64,000 nucleotides of DNA from contig CBDEVT010000001.1 of NCBI GenBank assembly GCA_965243825.1, positions 2,418,001 through 2,482,000 on the forward strand, read 5' to 3'. The stretch is from JAJCYX01 sp965243825 (GTDB lineage Bacteria; Chloroflexota; Dehalococcoidia; Lucifugimonadales; Lucifugimonadaceae). The translations under genes were made by a program, and so were the position numbers. The notes below the pieces were generated by a model. The model made no database searches, was not told the origin of the DNA, and saw only the letters and a program-made list of their open reading frames with translations. This document shows, piece after piece, positions 26,626 to 35,239 of the stretch. Each line of letters begins with the position of its first letter. Within the stretch, counting starts at the first letter, position 1.

Positions 26626-26700
26626 ATGGAACACGTCGCTCGTATACTTTGTAGTTGCTGCGGTAACCAATACCGCAGTTTTTTCTGCCTGCATCAGTGA
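26626..26700 (+). CDS. Possible 24-aa leader peptide
   Basis: ATG at 26626 opens a 24-codon frame (MEHVARILCSCCGNQYRSFF then CLHQ) ending with TGA just 3 nt before the ABC ATPase start. The frame runs straight through the terminator hairpin. That arrangement is what one expects of a ribosome-mediated attenuator, but the ORF could be chance. It is Cys-rich (four Cys). Confidence 0.3.
   Translation: MEHVARILCSCCGNQYRSFFCLHQ
26658..26684 (+). terminator. Terminator/attenuator hairpin ahead of ABC genes
   Basis: CTGCGGTA (26658-26665) pairs perfectly with TACCGCAG (26671-26678) around ACCAA, and six T follow. It lies only 20 bp before the ABC ATPase start codon and no complete plus-strand gene precedes it. 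It is therefore more likely an attenuator in the leader than the end of a gene. Confidence 0.75.
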
Positions 26701-26703
26701 AAA

Positions 26704-27699
26704 ATGTCGAGCCAATCACCAACAATCAGCGTCGAAAATGTCTCGAAGAGCTACGGCAAAATCGAAGCTCTTAAAGGCGTTTCTCTCCAGGTCGAACAAG
26801 GAGCCGTGCTCGGTCTGCTAGGACCAAACGGTGCTGGCAAAACGACGCTGGTGAAGATTCTCTCATCGCTGATCAAGCCGTCTTCGGGGCGAGCACGCGT
26901 TGCAGGATTCGATGTCGTCGAAGAGACGAGACAGGTGCGCTCAATCATCGGTCTGGCGGGTCAGAGTGCTGCTGTTGATGAGAATCTAACTGGAAGAGAA
27001 AACCTCCACCTTGTCGCCCGGCTCTATCACCTTGGCCGTGAAGATTCACGCAGGCGTGCCAGCGAGTTGTTGGAGCAGTTCGACCTCGTGGAGTCTGGTG
27101 ACCGGGCAGTCAAGACATATTCAGGTGGTATGAGACGCCGATTGGACCTCGGCGCAAGTCTCGTGGCGAATCCCCAGGTTCTGTTTCTCGACGAGCCGAC
27201 AACGGGCTTAGACCCACGTAGCAGAAACGAATTGTGGGACGTGATCAGAGGACTGGTCAGATCTGGCACGACCGTTCTGCTAACCACACAGTACCTTGAA
27301 GAGGCGGACCAACTGGCTGATCTGATCACGGTGATAGACCACGGATCGATTATCGCCGAAGGGACAGCCAGCCAACTCAAGCAGAGGGCCGGATCTGAGT
27401 TCATATCAGTTCAGGCTGGAGAAGAGGACCAGGTTAGCAAGACTGTCGAGGTTCTGCGGAGGTTCAGTGATGATGAACCTGTGGTCACCGATCACGATCG
27501 CAGAGTTACCGTCGCAGTGAGGGACGGTTCCTCGCTGCTTGCCGGGGTTGTTCGCGAACTTGATGCGGCGGAAGTCTCAGTGACAGATCTTTCCATGCGG
27601 CAACCGACGCTTGATGACGTATTCCTGGCACTGACCGGTCGCACGGCAGAAGAGGCTGAGACCGGTGGTGCGGAGGACGGAGGCGGCTCTGATGACTGA
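26704..27699 (+). CDS. ABC transporter ATPase, DrrA-like
   Basis: This 331-aa protein has Walker A GPNGAGKTTLVKI near residue 39, signature YSGGMRRRLDLG near 140, Walker B VLFLDEPTTGLDP near 160 and a TTQYLEEADQLAD H-loop region. The C-terminal extension (about 230-320), ending DVFLALTG, is typical of the daunorubicin resistance ATPase (DrrA) group. It powers export of drugs or other hydrophobic compounds together with the overlapping permease gene. An attenuator-like hairpin lies 20 bp upstream. Confidence 0.93.
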   Translation: MSSQSPTISVENVSKSYGKIEALKGVSLQVEQGAVLGLLGPNGAGKTTLVKILSSLIKPSSGRARVAGFDVVEETRQVRSIIGLAGQSAAVDENLTGRENLHLVARLYHLGREDSRRRASELLEQFDLVESGDRAVKTYSGGMRRRLDLGASLVANPQVLFLDEPTTGLDPRSRNELWDVIRGLVRSGTTVLLTTQYLEEADQLADLITVIDHGSIIAEGTASQLKQRAGSEFISVQAGEEDQVSKTVEVLRRFSDDEPVVTDHDRRVTVAVRDGSSLLAGVVRELDAAEVSVTDLSMRQPTLDDVFLALTGRTAEEAETGGAEDGGGSDD

Positions 27700-28480
27700 G
27701 CTAGTGGCGAATCTGAAAGCTGAAGCACGCTGGATTGTGCAAGACACCAGCACCATGACCTGGAGAAACCTGGTCATCACAACACGTACTCCTGAACTTC
27801 TCACGTTCGTGACGATTCAGCCGATCATGTTCGTATTGCTATTCGTCTATGTATTCGGTGGTGCGATTCAGACAGGAGGTAGCTACACCGACTTCCTGAT
27901 GCCAGGGATCATCATTCAGACTGTGTTATTCGGGACCAGCCAGACCGCTGTGGGGCTGGCGGACGATCTGAGCAAAGGCATAGTTGACCGGTATCGCTCA
28001 TTGCCTATGGCGCGTTCAGCCGTTATCGCTGGTCGTGTAATTGGGGACATGGTACGCAACCTCTTCGTGGTCGGAGTCATGCTGGCCGTTGGACTCGCTA
28101 TCGGGTTCCGGTTTCACGGTGGTGTCGTCGGGGCCATCGCATTCCCGTTCTACGCTATCTTCTTCTCCATTGCTTTCCACTTCATGATGGCCTACTTCGG
28201 TGCTCGGTCTTCGAATGTTGAGTCGGCGAACGTCGTCACGTTCCTCGTGATCTTCCCGATCACCTTTCTGAGCAGCGCGTTCGTTCCTGTGCAGACGATG
28301 CCGGGCTGGCTGCAACCTGTCGCTAAGGCCAATCCGATGACTTATGGTGTCGACACTGCCAGAGCACTGGCCCAGGGTGGACCGATCACCGAAGATCTAC
28401 TGATATCCATCGCCTGGATAGTGGGCATCACACTCGTCTTCGCACCGCTAGCGGTCTATCAGTACCGCCGGGCTAGCTGA
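27692..28480 (+). CDS. ABC-2 type permease, DrrB-like
   Basis: About 262 aa from ATG 27692, with GGAGG about 8 nt upstream and overlapping the end of the ATPase gene by 8 bp. It has six hydrophobic segments, with FLMPGIIIQTVLFG and FLVIFPITFLSSAFVPVQTMP characteristic of ABC-2 permeases of the DrrB/NodJ type. It forms the membrane half of the exporter. Confidence 0.92.
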   Translation: MTELVANLKAEARWIVQDTSTMTWRNLVITTRTPELLTFVTIQPIMFVLLFVYVFGGAIQTGGSYTDFLMPGIIIQTVLFGTSQTAVGLADDLSKGIVDRYRSLPMARSAVIAGRVIGDMVRNLFVVGVMLAVGLAIGFRFHGGVVGAIAFPFYAIFFSIAFHFMMAYFGARSSNVESANVVTFLVIFPITFLSSAFVPVQTMPGWLQPVAKANPMTYGVDTARALAQGGPITEDLLISIAWIVGITLVFAPLAVYQYRRAS

Positions 28481-28603
28481 AGGTCCAACTCCTCGAAACT
28501 TTGCCCTGCCGTACCTGGCTCCCGCCAGCGGTCTTCCTGCGCCTATAATCCCGCCGCGTCACTTTCTCATGCAAGACTCAACTCACTTCCCAGGAACTCG
28601 CTA

Positions 28604-29713
28604 ATGAAGATCACAGATGTCAAGACCACCATGCTTCGTAACCCGGAGGGGTTCGTCATCCAGGACGCGACTATTCCGCCGCTCAAACCCGGCGCCAGAG
28701 GCTCGATGGGGCTCTGGGTGCACATAAAAACCGACGAAGGCACAGAGGGATTGGGCGTTGGCACCGGCAATCATGCGATCCGGGCTGTGATTGAGAACAA
28801 CCTCAAGGAACTGTTGATTGGTCAGGATCCATTCAACATCGAGAAGCTATGGAACGACATGTTCTGGCGAGTGCGTGGTTACGGCCGGAAAGGCGTTGCT
28901 TTCCAGGCTTTGTCCGCGGTTGACATTGGCCTGTGGGACCTTAAAGCCAAAGCACTGGGGCTGCCGCTTTACCGGCTGTTGAACCCAATGTTCGACAAAG
29001 TGCCGATCTACGGATCCGGCGGCTGGACAAACTATGACCAGAAAGAGTTGATCGCGGAGCAAACCGGTTACGTGGACCGGGGAATTCCTCGAGTAAAGAT
29101 GAAGGTTGGCAAGGACTTTGGCCAGTCCGAAAAAGAGGACATCGCTCGCCTCGCGGCGGTACGCAACGCCGTAGGAGACGACGTTGAAATCTACGTCGAC
29201 GCGAACAACGGCTACTACGCCAAGCAGGCGATAAGAATGTCCCGGGCATTCGAGGATTTTGACGTTAAGTGGTTCGAGGAGCCGGTTCTGGCGGATGACA
29301 TTGAGGGACTGGCCACCATCTCACGATCTACAAACATTCCGGTAGCCTCCGGTGAGCATGAATACACGAAGTATGGATTCAAAGACCTGATTGCCCGCGG
29401 TGCGGTAGACATCGCTCAGCCAGACATCGGGCGAGTCGGTGGCGTCACCGAGTGGATGAAGGCTGCATATCTTGCACATGCCTTTAACCTGCCTGTTGCA
29501 CCTCACGCCGTACAGCTGGTGCACCTGCACTGTGCGATGGCGACACCAAATCTCAAGGTTGTTGAGTACCTTGGCTCGGTCGAGAAGAACGATCTCTTCT
29601 TCTACACTGATTTCCCAAAGCCAGAGAACGGGATGTGGGCACCGTATCCTGACAAGCCTGGCCTGGGACTGGAGCTAAACCCGACAGTGGTAGCCGAGCA
29701 CAGCGTGGGCTGA
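28604..29713 (+). CDS. Enolase-superfamily protein, mandelate racemase subgroup-like
   Basis: This 369-aa protein starts at ATG 28604 with AGGA 8 nt upstream. It has classical MR-type residues: RVKMKVGKD (KxK), EIYVDANNGY (Asp), KWFEEPVLAD (Glu), PVASGEHEYT (Glu) and LPVAPHAVQ (His). The KxK plus His pair supports two-base racemase or dehydratase chemistry on a hydroxy acid. Substrate unknown. An SDR gene follows at 29810, repeating the enolase-plus-SDR pairing seen at 1242-3192. Confidence 0.9.
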   Translation: MKITDVKTTMLRNPEGFVIQDATIPPLKPGARGSMGLWVHIKTDEGTEGLGVGTGNHAIRAVIENNLKELLIGQDPFNIEKLWNDMFWRVRGYGRKGVAFQALSAVDIGLWDLKAKALGLPLYRLLNPMFDKVPIYGSGGWTNYDQKELIAEQTGYVDRGIPRVKMKVGKDFGQSEKEDIARLAAVRNAVGDDVEIYVDANNGYYAKQAIRMSRAFEDFDVKWFEEPVLADDIEGLATISRSTNIPVASGEHEYTKYGFKDLIARGAVDIAQPDIGRVGGVTEWMKAAYLAHAFNLPVAPHAVQLVHLHCAMATPNLKVVEYLGSVEKNDLFFYTDFPKPENGMWAPYPDKPGLGLELNPTVVAEHSVG

Positions 29714-29809
29714 CGAACTGGCATAGACAGGAAACTGGCGGGCGCACCAGGTGCGACAAGAGAACGTAGCTAATCGGAACATGATCGACGAGCAGATAGG
29801 CGGTAACAG

Positions 29810-30571
29810 ATGACGGTCGGACCGAGACTTGCAGGCAAGACGGCGATAGTAACCGGAGGTGCTTCGGGCATAGGTGAGGCCTGTTGCCGCCTGTTCGTAG
29901 AACACGGCGCGAAGGTGGTGATCGGCGATATCGATGAATCGAAAGGCAACGCGCTCGAACAGGAGCTTGGTGATGCAGCCATCTACCGCCGCCTTGATGC
30001 GACAGACGAAGCGAACTGGAACAGTATTGTCGACGAAGTCATGTCTCTCTGGGGCCGACTTGATGTGGTGGTGAACAACGCCGGTATGTCTGGGGCTAAG
30101 GGCCGCCCTCCAGTGGAGGACACGATCGTTGAGAACTGGGACACAGTGTTCGCTGTTAACTCGACAGGTGTGATGCTTGGGACTAAATCCGCCGTCGCGG
30201 CTATGCGTAAAAATGGCGGCGGGTCTGTGGTCAACATATCGTCGATCTTCGGCATTGTCGGTAGCCCGGCAGGTGCCGCCTATCACGCTTCAAAGGGTGC
30301 AGCACGTACCTTCTCGAAAGCGGCAGCGGTACAGCTGGCCAAAGACAAGATCCGGGTCAACTCGGTGCACCCTGGATTTACGGACACGCCGATGACCACC
30401 GATATCCACTCTGATCCCGAGATTCACCAGAGACGATTGGACATGACACCGATAGGGCGGTTGGGCAAGCCAAACGACATTGCGTACGGGGTGCTTTATC
30501 TGGCGTCGGATGAAGCGGAATGGGTAACAGGTACTGAGCTCGTGATCGACGGTGGAGAGATTGCCTGGTAG
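29810..30571 (+). CDS. SDR-family oxidoreductase
   Basis: This 253-aa short-chain dehydrogenase has the cofactor motif TGGASGIGEAC near residue 14, the IGDIDE acidic residue that favours NAD, NNAG near 86, catalytic Ser in NISSIFG near 140, and YHASKGA (YxxxK) near 155. The end LVIDGGEIAW fits 3alpha/20beta-HSD or cyclopentanol-dehydrogenase-like members. It follows the enolase gene by 96 bp on the same strand and probably acts on a related hydroxy compound. A strong terminator follows. Confidence 0.93.
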   Translation: MTVGPRLAGKTAIVTGGASGIGEACCRLFVEHGAKVVIGDIDESKGNALEQELGDAAIYRRLDATDEANWNSIVDEVMSLWGRLDVVVNNAGMSGAKGRPPVEDTIVENWDTVFAVNSTGVMLGTKSAVAAMRKNGGGSVVNISSIFGIVGSPAGAAYHASKGAARTFSKAAAVQLAKDKIRVNSVHPGFTDTPMTTDIHSDPEIHQRRLDMTPIGRLGKPNDIAYGVLYLASDEAEWVTGTELVIDGGEIAW

Positions 30572-30599
30572 TTCGTCTTGGCAGGTAAGCGTTAAACGA

Positions 30600-30638
30600 A
30601 GAAACGCCCCGCACATGGCGGGGCGTTTCTGATTTTTC
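30600..30638. terminator. Strong hairpin terminator
   Basis: GAAACGCCCCGC (30601-30612) pairs perfectly with GCGGGGCGTTTC (30618-30629), with an extra A-T pair outside, followed by GATTTTT. It lies between convergent stops and should end the SDR transcript; on the other strand the run after the stem is weaker. Confidence 0.9.
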
Positions 30639-30653
30639 TATCGGCAGTACTGG

Positions 30654-31487
30654 CTAAGAAGCGCTACTTGCGATCTGCTTGGCGTGCTTGAGGTACGCCG
30701 GCTGATCATCCTCTTGAATTTTTGCGGCTGGTGCAGCTGCCTGCTGCTCGTCCTGTGCCTTAGGAGCCACGCGCTGACCTTCCTTCAGTCGGCCAGTGTC
30801 GTGCAGGAATGCAAGTACAGCCTGGACTCGTGCGTGGGCCTTAGGCTGGGGCTGTAGTCTCATCTTTCCGAAGATCGAACCGATGTGACGCTCAACCGTT
30901 CGAGGTTGTATGAAGAGATCCTCTGCGATGGCTGCGTTCGAGTGACCACGTGCCATGCAATCGAGAACTTCACGTTCACGTTCCGTCAGTTCAGAAAGGA
31001 ACTGGCTCTCGACCTTGTTCTGCGTGCCGGCAAGTTTTGCGACGATCTCGCTTGCGAGGTAGGTCTTGCCTTCGGCGACGTCCTTCACCGCCTGGACGAG
31101 ATCGGAAAGGCTGTCCAGTGACTGCTTCAGCAGGTAAGCCTTGCCTTTGACATCGCCTTTTAGGAACTCTCGGACAAATTCGTCGTCATCGAACGCGGAG
31201 AGCAGGACGATTGCCATGTCGGGGTGCTTCTCGCGAATGATGCGAGAGGCGCTGACTCCATCGAGTCGCGGCATTCGGCCATCCATGATTACGACTGTAG
31301 GGTTGAGCCTGTCCACCATTCCAAGGGCTTCCTGGCCATCACCTGCAAACCCGACAATCTGAATGTCCGGGTCTGTATTCAGCAGCATCCCGTAGGCCTG
31401 CCGCATCAGTTCATGGTCATCAACCATGAGCACTTTAATCGACTTAACTTCGACCGAATCCGTAGTCAAAACTGCCTCCATGTCCAA
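30654..31487 (-). CDS. NarL/FixJ-family response regulator
   Basis: About 277 aa. The receiver domain has acidic pocket VDDHE near residue 23, phosphoacceptor Asp69 in VVIMDGRMP, and KAYLLK carrying the conserved Lys. A LuxR-type HTH, LTEREREVLDCMARGHSNAA to ERHIGSIFGKM, lies about 168-215. A low-complexity Ala/Gln tail follows. The start could be TTG 31487 or ATG 31481; TGTCC-AATAT-GGACA (31481-31495) overlaps it and may be a regulatory dyad. It lies 28 bp downstream of a histidine-kinase-like gene, its likely partner. Confidence 0.92.
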   Translation of the reverse strand: MDMEAVLTTDSVEVKSIKVLMVDDHELMRQAYGMLLNTDPDIQIVGFAGDGQEALGMVDRLNPTVVIMDGRMPRLDGVSASRIIREKHPDMAIVLLSAFDDDEFVREFLKGDVKGKAYLLKQSLDSLSDLVQAVKDVAEGKTYLASEIVAKLAGTQNKVESQFLSELTEREREVLDCMARGHSNAAIAEDLFIQPRTVERHIGSIFGKMRLQPQPKAHARVQAVLAFLHDTGRLKEGQRVAPKAQDEQQAAAPAAKIQEDDQPAYLKHAKQIASSAS

Positions 31488-31515
31488 TATGGACAGATTC
31501 CAACATGTCAGCCAG

Positions 31516-32244
31516 CTAGCTGGCCTGTCCGACGGCTCCTGATGCTGCCGGTAATCTCCCTGAAACGATCCATGCCAGAGCAGACGGACCTCCGCTCTTC
31601 ATGCTCACTCCGGTCACAGGGTCCAGAGATCCACCCTGCGACTCGAACCATTCCTTGACCTGTGCGTCGACAGGCCATTCATTTGAAGAAACTTCTCCCC
31701 ACGGCTCAGCCGTGAGAACGAACTCACCTCCACTTTCACCATCTTTGGCAGACCTCACCGCCCAGTAGACCGTTCCACCTTCCGGCAATGTCTGTGTTGA
31801 TGAGAGCATTAGCTGGACAAGGCTCTGCAGTGTCAGTGTCCTGTCACCTCTCACCGCTACGTTTTGTTCAATCTCGCCCCTTGGGACTATTTCGAGACTT
31901 CCAACCTTTACCGCGGGACCGGACAGTGCCGCAGCGTGGCCGACCAGTTCACCAAGATCGAAATCGTCGATCTTGCCTGGTTCGGATTTTGCGAAATCCC
32001 ATACATTTCGAGCCAACTCACGTGCCCGTCTGGTGGAGCTCTCGATCAGGTTCAGATACTCGCTAACTTTTGCGGCAGACTGCCCATCAATCGCGCCGCC
32101 ATCGGTATCAAGCGCCTCTTTAGCCAGCTCCGTAAAGCCGAGTGCGATACCAATCGGACCGTTAAGTTCGTGTGCGAGTCCGGCCGAAATTCGGCCGATC
32201 ATCTCGAACTTTTCGTTTCTGTTGTGGTCGCTGCTTGTTGTCAT
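31516..32244 (-). CDS. Histidine kinase-like protein with degenerate ATPase domain
   Basis: This 242-aa soluble protein has no sensor or membrane domain. The H-box GRISAGLAHELNGPIGIALG has His25 as likely phosphoacceptor, and a second DHp helix contains RARELARNVWDFAKSEPG. The following region should be a HATPase domain, but I see no N box (LVQLMLSSTQTL is in its place), no DxGxG and no G2 box. It may therefore be a phosphotransfer or phosphatase partner rather than a kinase. It is directly upstream of the NarL-type regulator. Confidence 0.75.
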   Translation of the reverse strand: MTTSSDHNRNEKFEMIGRISAGLAHELNGPIGIALGFTELAKEALDTDGGAIDGQSAAKVSEYLNLIESSTRRARELARNVWDFAKSEPGKIDDFDLGELVGHAAALSGPAVKVGSLEIVPRGEIEQNVAVRGDRTLTLQSLVQLMLSSTQTLPEGGTVYWAVRSAKDGESGGEFVLTAEPWGEVSSNEWPVDAQVKEWFESQGGSLDPVTGVSMKSGGPSALAWIVSGRLPAASGAVGQAS

Positions 32245-32618
32245 TCAGATCTTGGAGACTGTGGTTGAGGAGTTTGCGAAACGCCGTTTTATTGAATCCG
32301 GTGTTAACGAATACACCATTTGAAGATGCGGGTCTTAGCGAATCTTGTCCGGGTAATCGGACGTTTCCCTGCCTGACTCGCTTTATTCAGTCCTTGTGAT
32401 GGATTCTTGGGAACGACGAACGTGGGGTGGGCTTTTGGGCCGTGTGAATATGTCGGTCGCTCCTGGGGGCAATAGGCCAGAAGCCCTGGCAGCATCTGCC
32501 CCTGTGTTGACACAAAGTTAGCCCGGCCAATTACTGGCGAGTATGGGGGATGACACGTAAAGGAACCGAACAGCTTAGGGGAGGTTTACACGGAAGCGAA
32601 TAGGACTTTGGGACTATG
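32245..32618. other. Intergenic region, nothing assigned
   Basis: 374 bp between two minus-strand genes. It includes the promoter region of the histidine-kinase-like gene. Several G- and C-rich short blocks occur around 32425-32510, but no ORF with coding character, tRNA or riboswitch was recognised. Confidence 0.5.
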
Positions 32619-33371
32619 TCAGCTACGCGATCGTCCCTGGCTGGCCACGGCTTCCATCGCAGCCTTGATGGCATCCTGGTCTCCCAGATACCGGCTACTG
32701 AGCGGTTGCATCTCTTCGTTAAGCTCGTAAATCAGAGGCACTCCGGTTGGAATGTTCAGTCCTACAATCTCCTCGTCCGAGATGTTGTCGAGGTGCTTGA
32801 CCAACGCCCGAAGGCTGTTTCCATGGGCGGCGATGATGACCTGCTTACCAGTCCTTATCCTGGGTACGATCCGTTCTTGCCAATAGGGCAGAACTCTTTC
32901 GACTGTGTCTTTCAGGCATTCGGTAAGCGGTAGCTCTTCGTCTGTGAGCTCTGAGTAACGAGGGTCGTTACGTGGGTTCCGCTCGTCGCCTGGCTCCAAT
33001 GCTGGCGGGCGAGTGTCATAACTCCTTCGCCAGATAAGTACCTGCTCATCACCGTGTTTCTCAGCGGTTTCGGCTTTGTTTAGTCCCTGGAGTGCTCCGT
33101 AGCTGCGTTCGTTCAACCTCCATGAACGTTCAACCGGGATCCACATGCGGTCCATCTCACCCATAACTATCCACAGAGTGCGTATCGCTCTCTTGAGAAC
33201 AGAAGTGAACGCAAATTCCGGGATGAGACCTTCGTCAGCGAGAAGCGCAGCAGATTTTTTAGCCTCTGCCACGCCGGTTTCGGTCAGGTCCACATCTTTC
33301 CAGCCCGAGAACCTGTTCTCAAGATTCCATTCGCTTTCGCCGTGGCGAAGGAGTATCAGCTGATAGGTCAT
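32619..33371 (-). CDS. gpmA: 2,3-bisphosphoglycerate-dependent phosphoglycerate mutase
   Basis: This 250-aa protein carries the catalytic LILLRHGESEWNLENRFSGW with the phosphohistidine, RSWRLNERSYGALQGLNKAE, and IIAAHGNSLRALVKHLD with the second His. It interconverts 3- and 2-phosphoglycerate in glycolysis and gluconeogenesis. Length is standard. ATG 33371 has AAGGAACC close upstream. It is 34 bp downstream of the DUF192 lipoprotein gene on the same strand. Confidence 0.95.
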   Translation of the reverse strand: MTYQLILLRHGESEWNLENRFSGWKDVDLTETGVAEAKKSAALLADEGLIPEFAFTSVLKRAIRTLWIVMGEMDRMWIPVERSWRLNERSYGALQGLNKAETAEKHGDEQVLIWRRSYDTRPPALEPGDERNPRNDPRYSELTDEELPLTECLKDTVERVLPYWQERIVPRIRTGKQVIIAAHGNSLRALVKHLDNISDEEIVGLNIPTGVPLIYELNEEMQPLSSRYLGDQDAIKAAMEAVASQGRSRS

Positions 33372-33405
33372 ACCGGTTCCTTGAATCTGCCAGATATCAC
33401 TACCC

Positions 33406-34140
33406 TCAGTCTATCGAAACTGAGATACCGGACGTATCGGAAAGATCAAACCCAACGCTTGAAAGCCACCCTTGTGGCAACTCAAGTGCGGCTCTGTAAC
33501 TGATTGCCGGTCTGTAGTCGGCCGATTCGATCCCGCACCGCGAACTCCATGCGTTCGTCTCTTCTTCAGGATCCCTGGGACATGGATTCATCTGCACGAC
33601 TGCAAGTTCACCGTTGTCACCAGCGAAAAAGATGATGTCCAAGGGGACGTAGGTGTTGAACATCCAGAAGCCGCCGGTCCTCTCGGTTTCGAATGGAAAC
33701 AGCATCCCAGTACCAGCGGGCACGCTCTCGCGGCACATCAGGCCCTGCGACTGCTCAGATGGCGATGCTGCAGTTTCTGTGTGGATCGCGACACTGAGTT
33801 CACCCTGCGACAGCACAACTCTGGCGCCGGGCAGGTGCCAGCGATTGATGTTTAAGCAGTCATCGTTGTCCAGGTACTGAGGTGGTGCTGGGGTTGGACT
33901 CGGCACAATGGTCGCAGTCGGCAGAGGGGGCGCTGGAAGAATCCGTGTTGGAAGCGTCGTGATAGTTGCCGCTGTGACGGTAGGCGTGGGTGAGGGTGAA
34001 AACGTAACCGTCGGAATTACGGATGACGCAGGTAGCGTGGGTGATGAGTTAGTCTCGTGAAGTTCTCCCGAAGTGCAACCTGTGAAGATGGCCATGGCTA
34101 GCAGCAACCAGGCGATCGGGGTGGTGATCCTAAGGATCAC
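33406..34140 (-). CDS. DUF192-domain lipoprotein
   Basis: This 244-aa protein starts at GTG 34140 and has a lipobox AIFTGC near residue 22. A Pro/Thr linker runs to about residue 85, then a DUF192 domain: IHTETAASPSEQSQGLMCRE, GTGMLFPFE, GGFWMFNTYVPLDIIFF. The domain's function is not established; it is found in many exported small proteins. An inserted NPCPRDPEEETNAWSSRC with paired Cys is unusual for the domain. The start overlaps the stop of the enolase gene by 11 bp, so translation is probably coupled. Confidence 0.87.
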   Translation of the reverse strand: MILRITTPIAWLLLAMAIFTGCTSGELHETNSSPTLPASSVIPTVTFSPSPTPTVTAATITTLPTRILPAPPLPTATIVPSPTPAPPQYLDNDDCLNINRWHLPGARVVLSQGELSVAIHTETAASPSEQSQGLMCRESVPAGTGMLFPFETERTGGFWMFNTYVPLDIIFFAGDNGELAVVQMNPCPRDPEEETNAWSSRCGIESADYRPAISYRAALELPQGWLSSVGFDLSDTSGISVSID

Positions 34141-35215
34141 GATGTCGGGACCGCATCACGTCCAGGTCATACTCAAGGCCCAGTCCAGGTCCCTCTGGTA
34201 CTCGGATGTAACCGTCCTCTACTTCAAACGGTTCTTTCAGTATTGAGCCTGCGTCGCGAATACCTACATGTTCAATGTTGTATTCCTGTGCATACGGAAA
34301 ATCGTCTCTACCAGCAATCAGGTGAAGATGTGCTGCTGTGGAGCCGTACGGCTGCGTGTTGTGGATGGTCATTGGAAGACCATGAGAGCTGACCACGGAA
34401 GTGATCTGCTGAAACTCGGTGATTCCACCAGTCTTAACTACGTCTGGCTGGACGATGTCTGGTTTTCCTCGCTGGACAAGTTCCTGAAAATCCCATCGCG
34501 TGAAGGCGTTTTCACCGGCCGCAACCGGAATGTCCAGTGCGTCAGAAAGCTCTGCCAGCCCTTCTAAGTCCCGCACATGCACCGGCTCTTCGAAATGAAA
34601 CACGTCCAGGTCCTGGAGCGCTTTGCCGATTTCAATAGCATGATGCACCGAGTAGGCACCATTGACGTCGACCAGGATCTCCATATCGTCGCCAACGAGT
34701 TTCCGCATCGCCTTCACGTTTTCAACGGTCGTGTCAGCAGGATCGTCGATATGCCCTGGTACAGCCGAATGCATTTTGTACGCCGAGAATCCACGATCCC
34801 GGAATTCTGCCACCCTCTTTGCTTCCACCTCCGGCGCCAGATCACGTTGGAGTGACGATGCGTAGACACGAACTTTGTCGCGATTTTTACCGCCCAGTAA
34901 CTTGTAAAGAGGAGTGTCGAGGGCTTTCCCCTTGATGTCCCAGAGAGCGATGTCTACTCCCGAAACTGCGGTCAGCAGGGCTCCTGGAGGGCCTGCGACG
35001 GCACCGGCACGGAACAGGGTGTTCCAGATACCGGAGGTATCGAACGGATCCATTCCGATCAGTAATGGCGCGAACACCGTTTCGATCGCCGCACTTGAAA
35101 CGTAAGGCGCCCTGCGAAAGCATTCACCGAAACCGGTGATGCCAGCATCGGTCTGAATAATCGCGTAGGGATACTCGGCATCGAGAACGAGACACTCTAC
35201 TGACGTGATCTTCAC
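34130..35215 (-). CDS. Enolase-superfamily (MR/MLE) protein
   Basis: This 361-aa protein starts at GTG 35215, with AGGTGA 5 nt upstream. The N-terminal cap contains GITGFGECFRRAPY, and ALWDIKGKALDTPLYKLLGG is typical. Barrel residues are SAYKMHSAVPG (Lys and His), EILVDVNGAY (Asp), VFHFEEPVHV (Glu), PVAAGENAFT (Glu) and LPMTIHNTQP (His). It is a predicted acid-sugar dehydratase or epimerase of unknown substrate. It lies between ispH (24 bp upstream) and a DUF192 lipoprotein, which says little about its pathway. Confidence 0.89.
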   Translation of the reverse strand: MKITSVECLVLDAEYPYAIIQTDAGITGFGECFRRAPYVSSAAIETVFAPLLIGMDPFDTSGIWNTLFRAGAVAGPPGALLTAVSGVDIALWDIKGKALDTPLYKLLGGKNRDKVRVYASSLQRDLAPEVEAKRVAEFRDRGFSAYKMHSAVPGHIDDPADTTVENVKAMRKLVGDDMEILVDVNGAYSVHHAIEIGKALQDLDVFHFEEPVHVRDLEGLAELSDALDIPVAAGENAFTRWDFQELVQRGKPDIVQPDVVKTGGITEFQQITSVVSSHGLPMTIHNTQPYGSTAAHLHLIAGRDDFPYAQEYNIEHVGIRDAGSILKEPFEVEDGYIRVPEGPGLGLEYDLDVMRSRHRDP

Positions 35216-35239
35216 GTGTTCACCTTTTGAAATTTGGGG

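Larger units (their letters stand above)
26330..26703 (+). other. Leader region of the ABC exporter
   Basis: 374 bp between divergent genes. It contains a possible CGTTGA/TCAACG hairpin near 26452-26472, a possible 24-codon ORF at 26626-26700 and a strong terminator hairpin at 26658-26684. Divergent promoters are expected here but no -35/-10 pair was assigned with confidence. Confidence 0.5.

Noticed and set aside
26585..26821. 78-codon ORF spanning the terminator and the ABC ATPase start
   Set aside because: It runs in another frame across the confirmed ATPase start and shows no coding character of its own.
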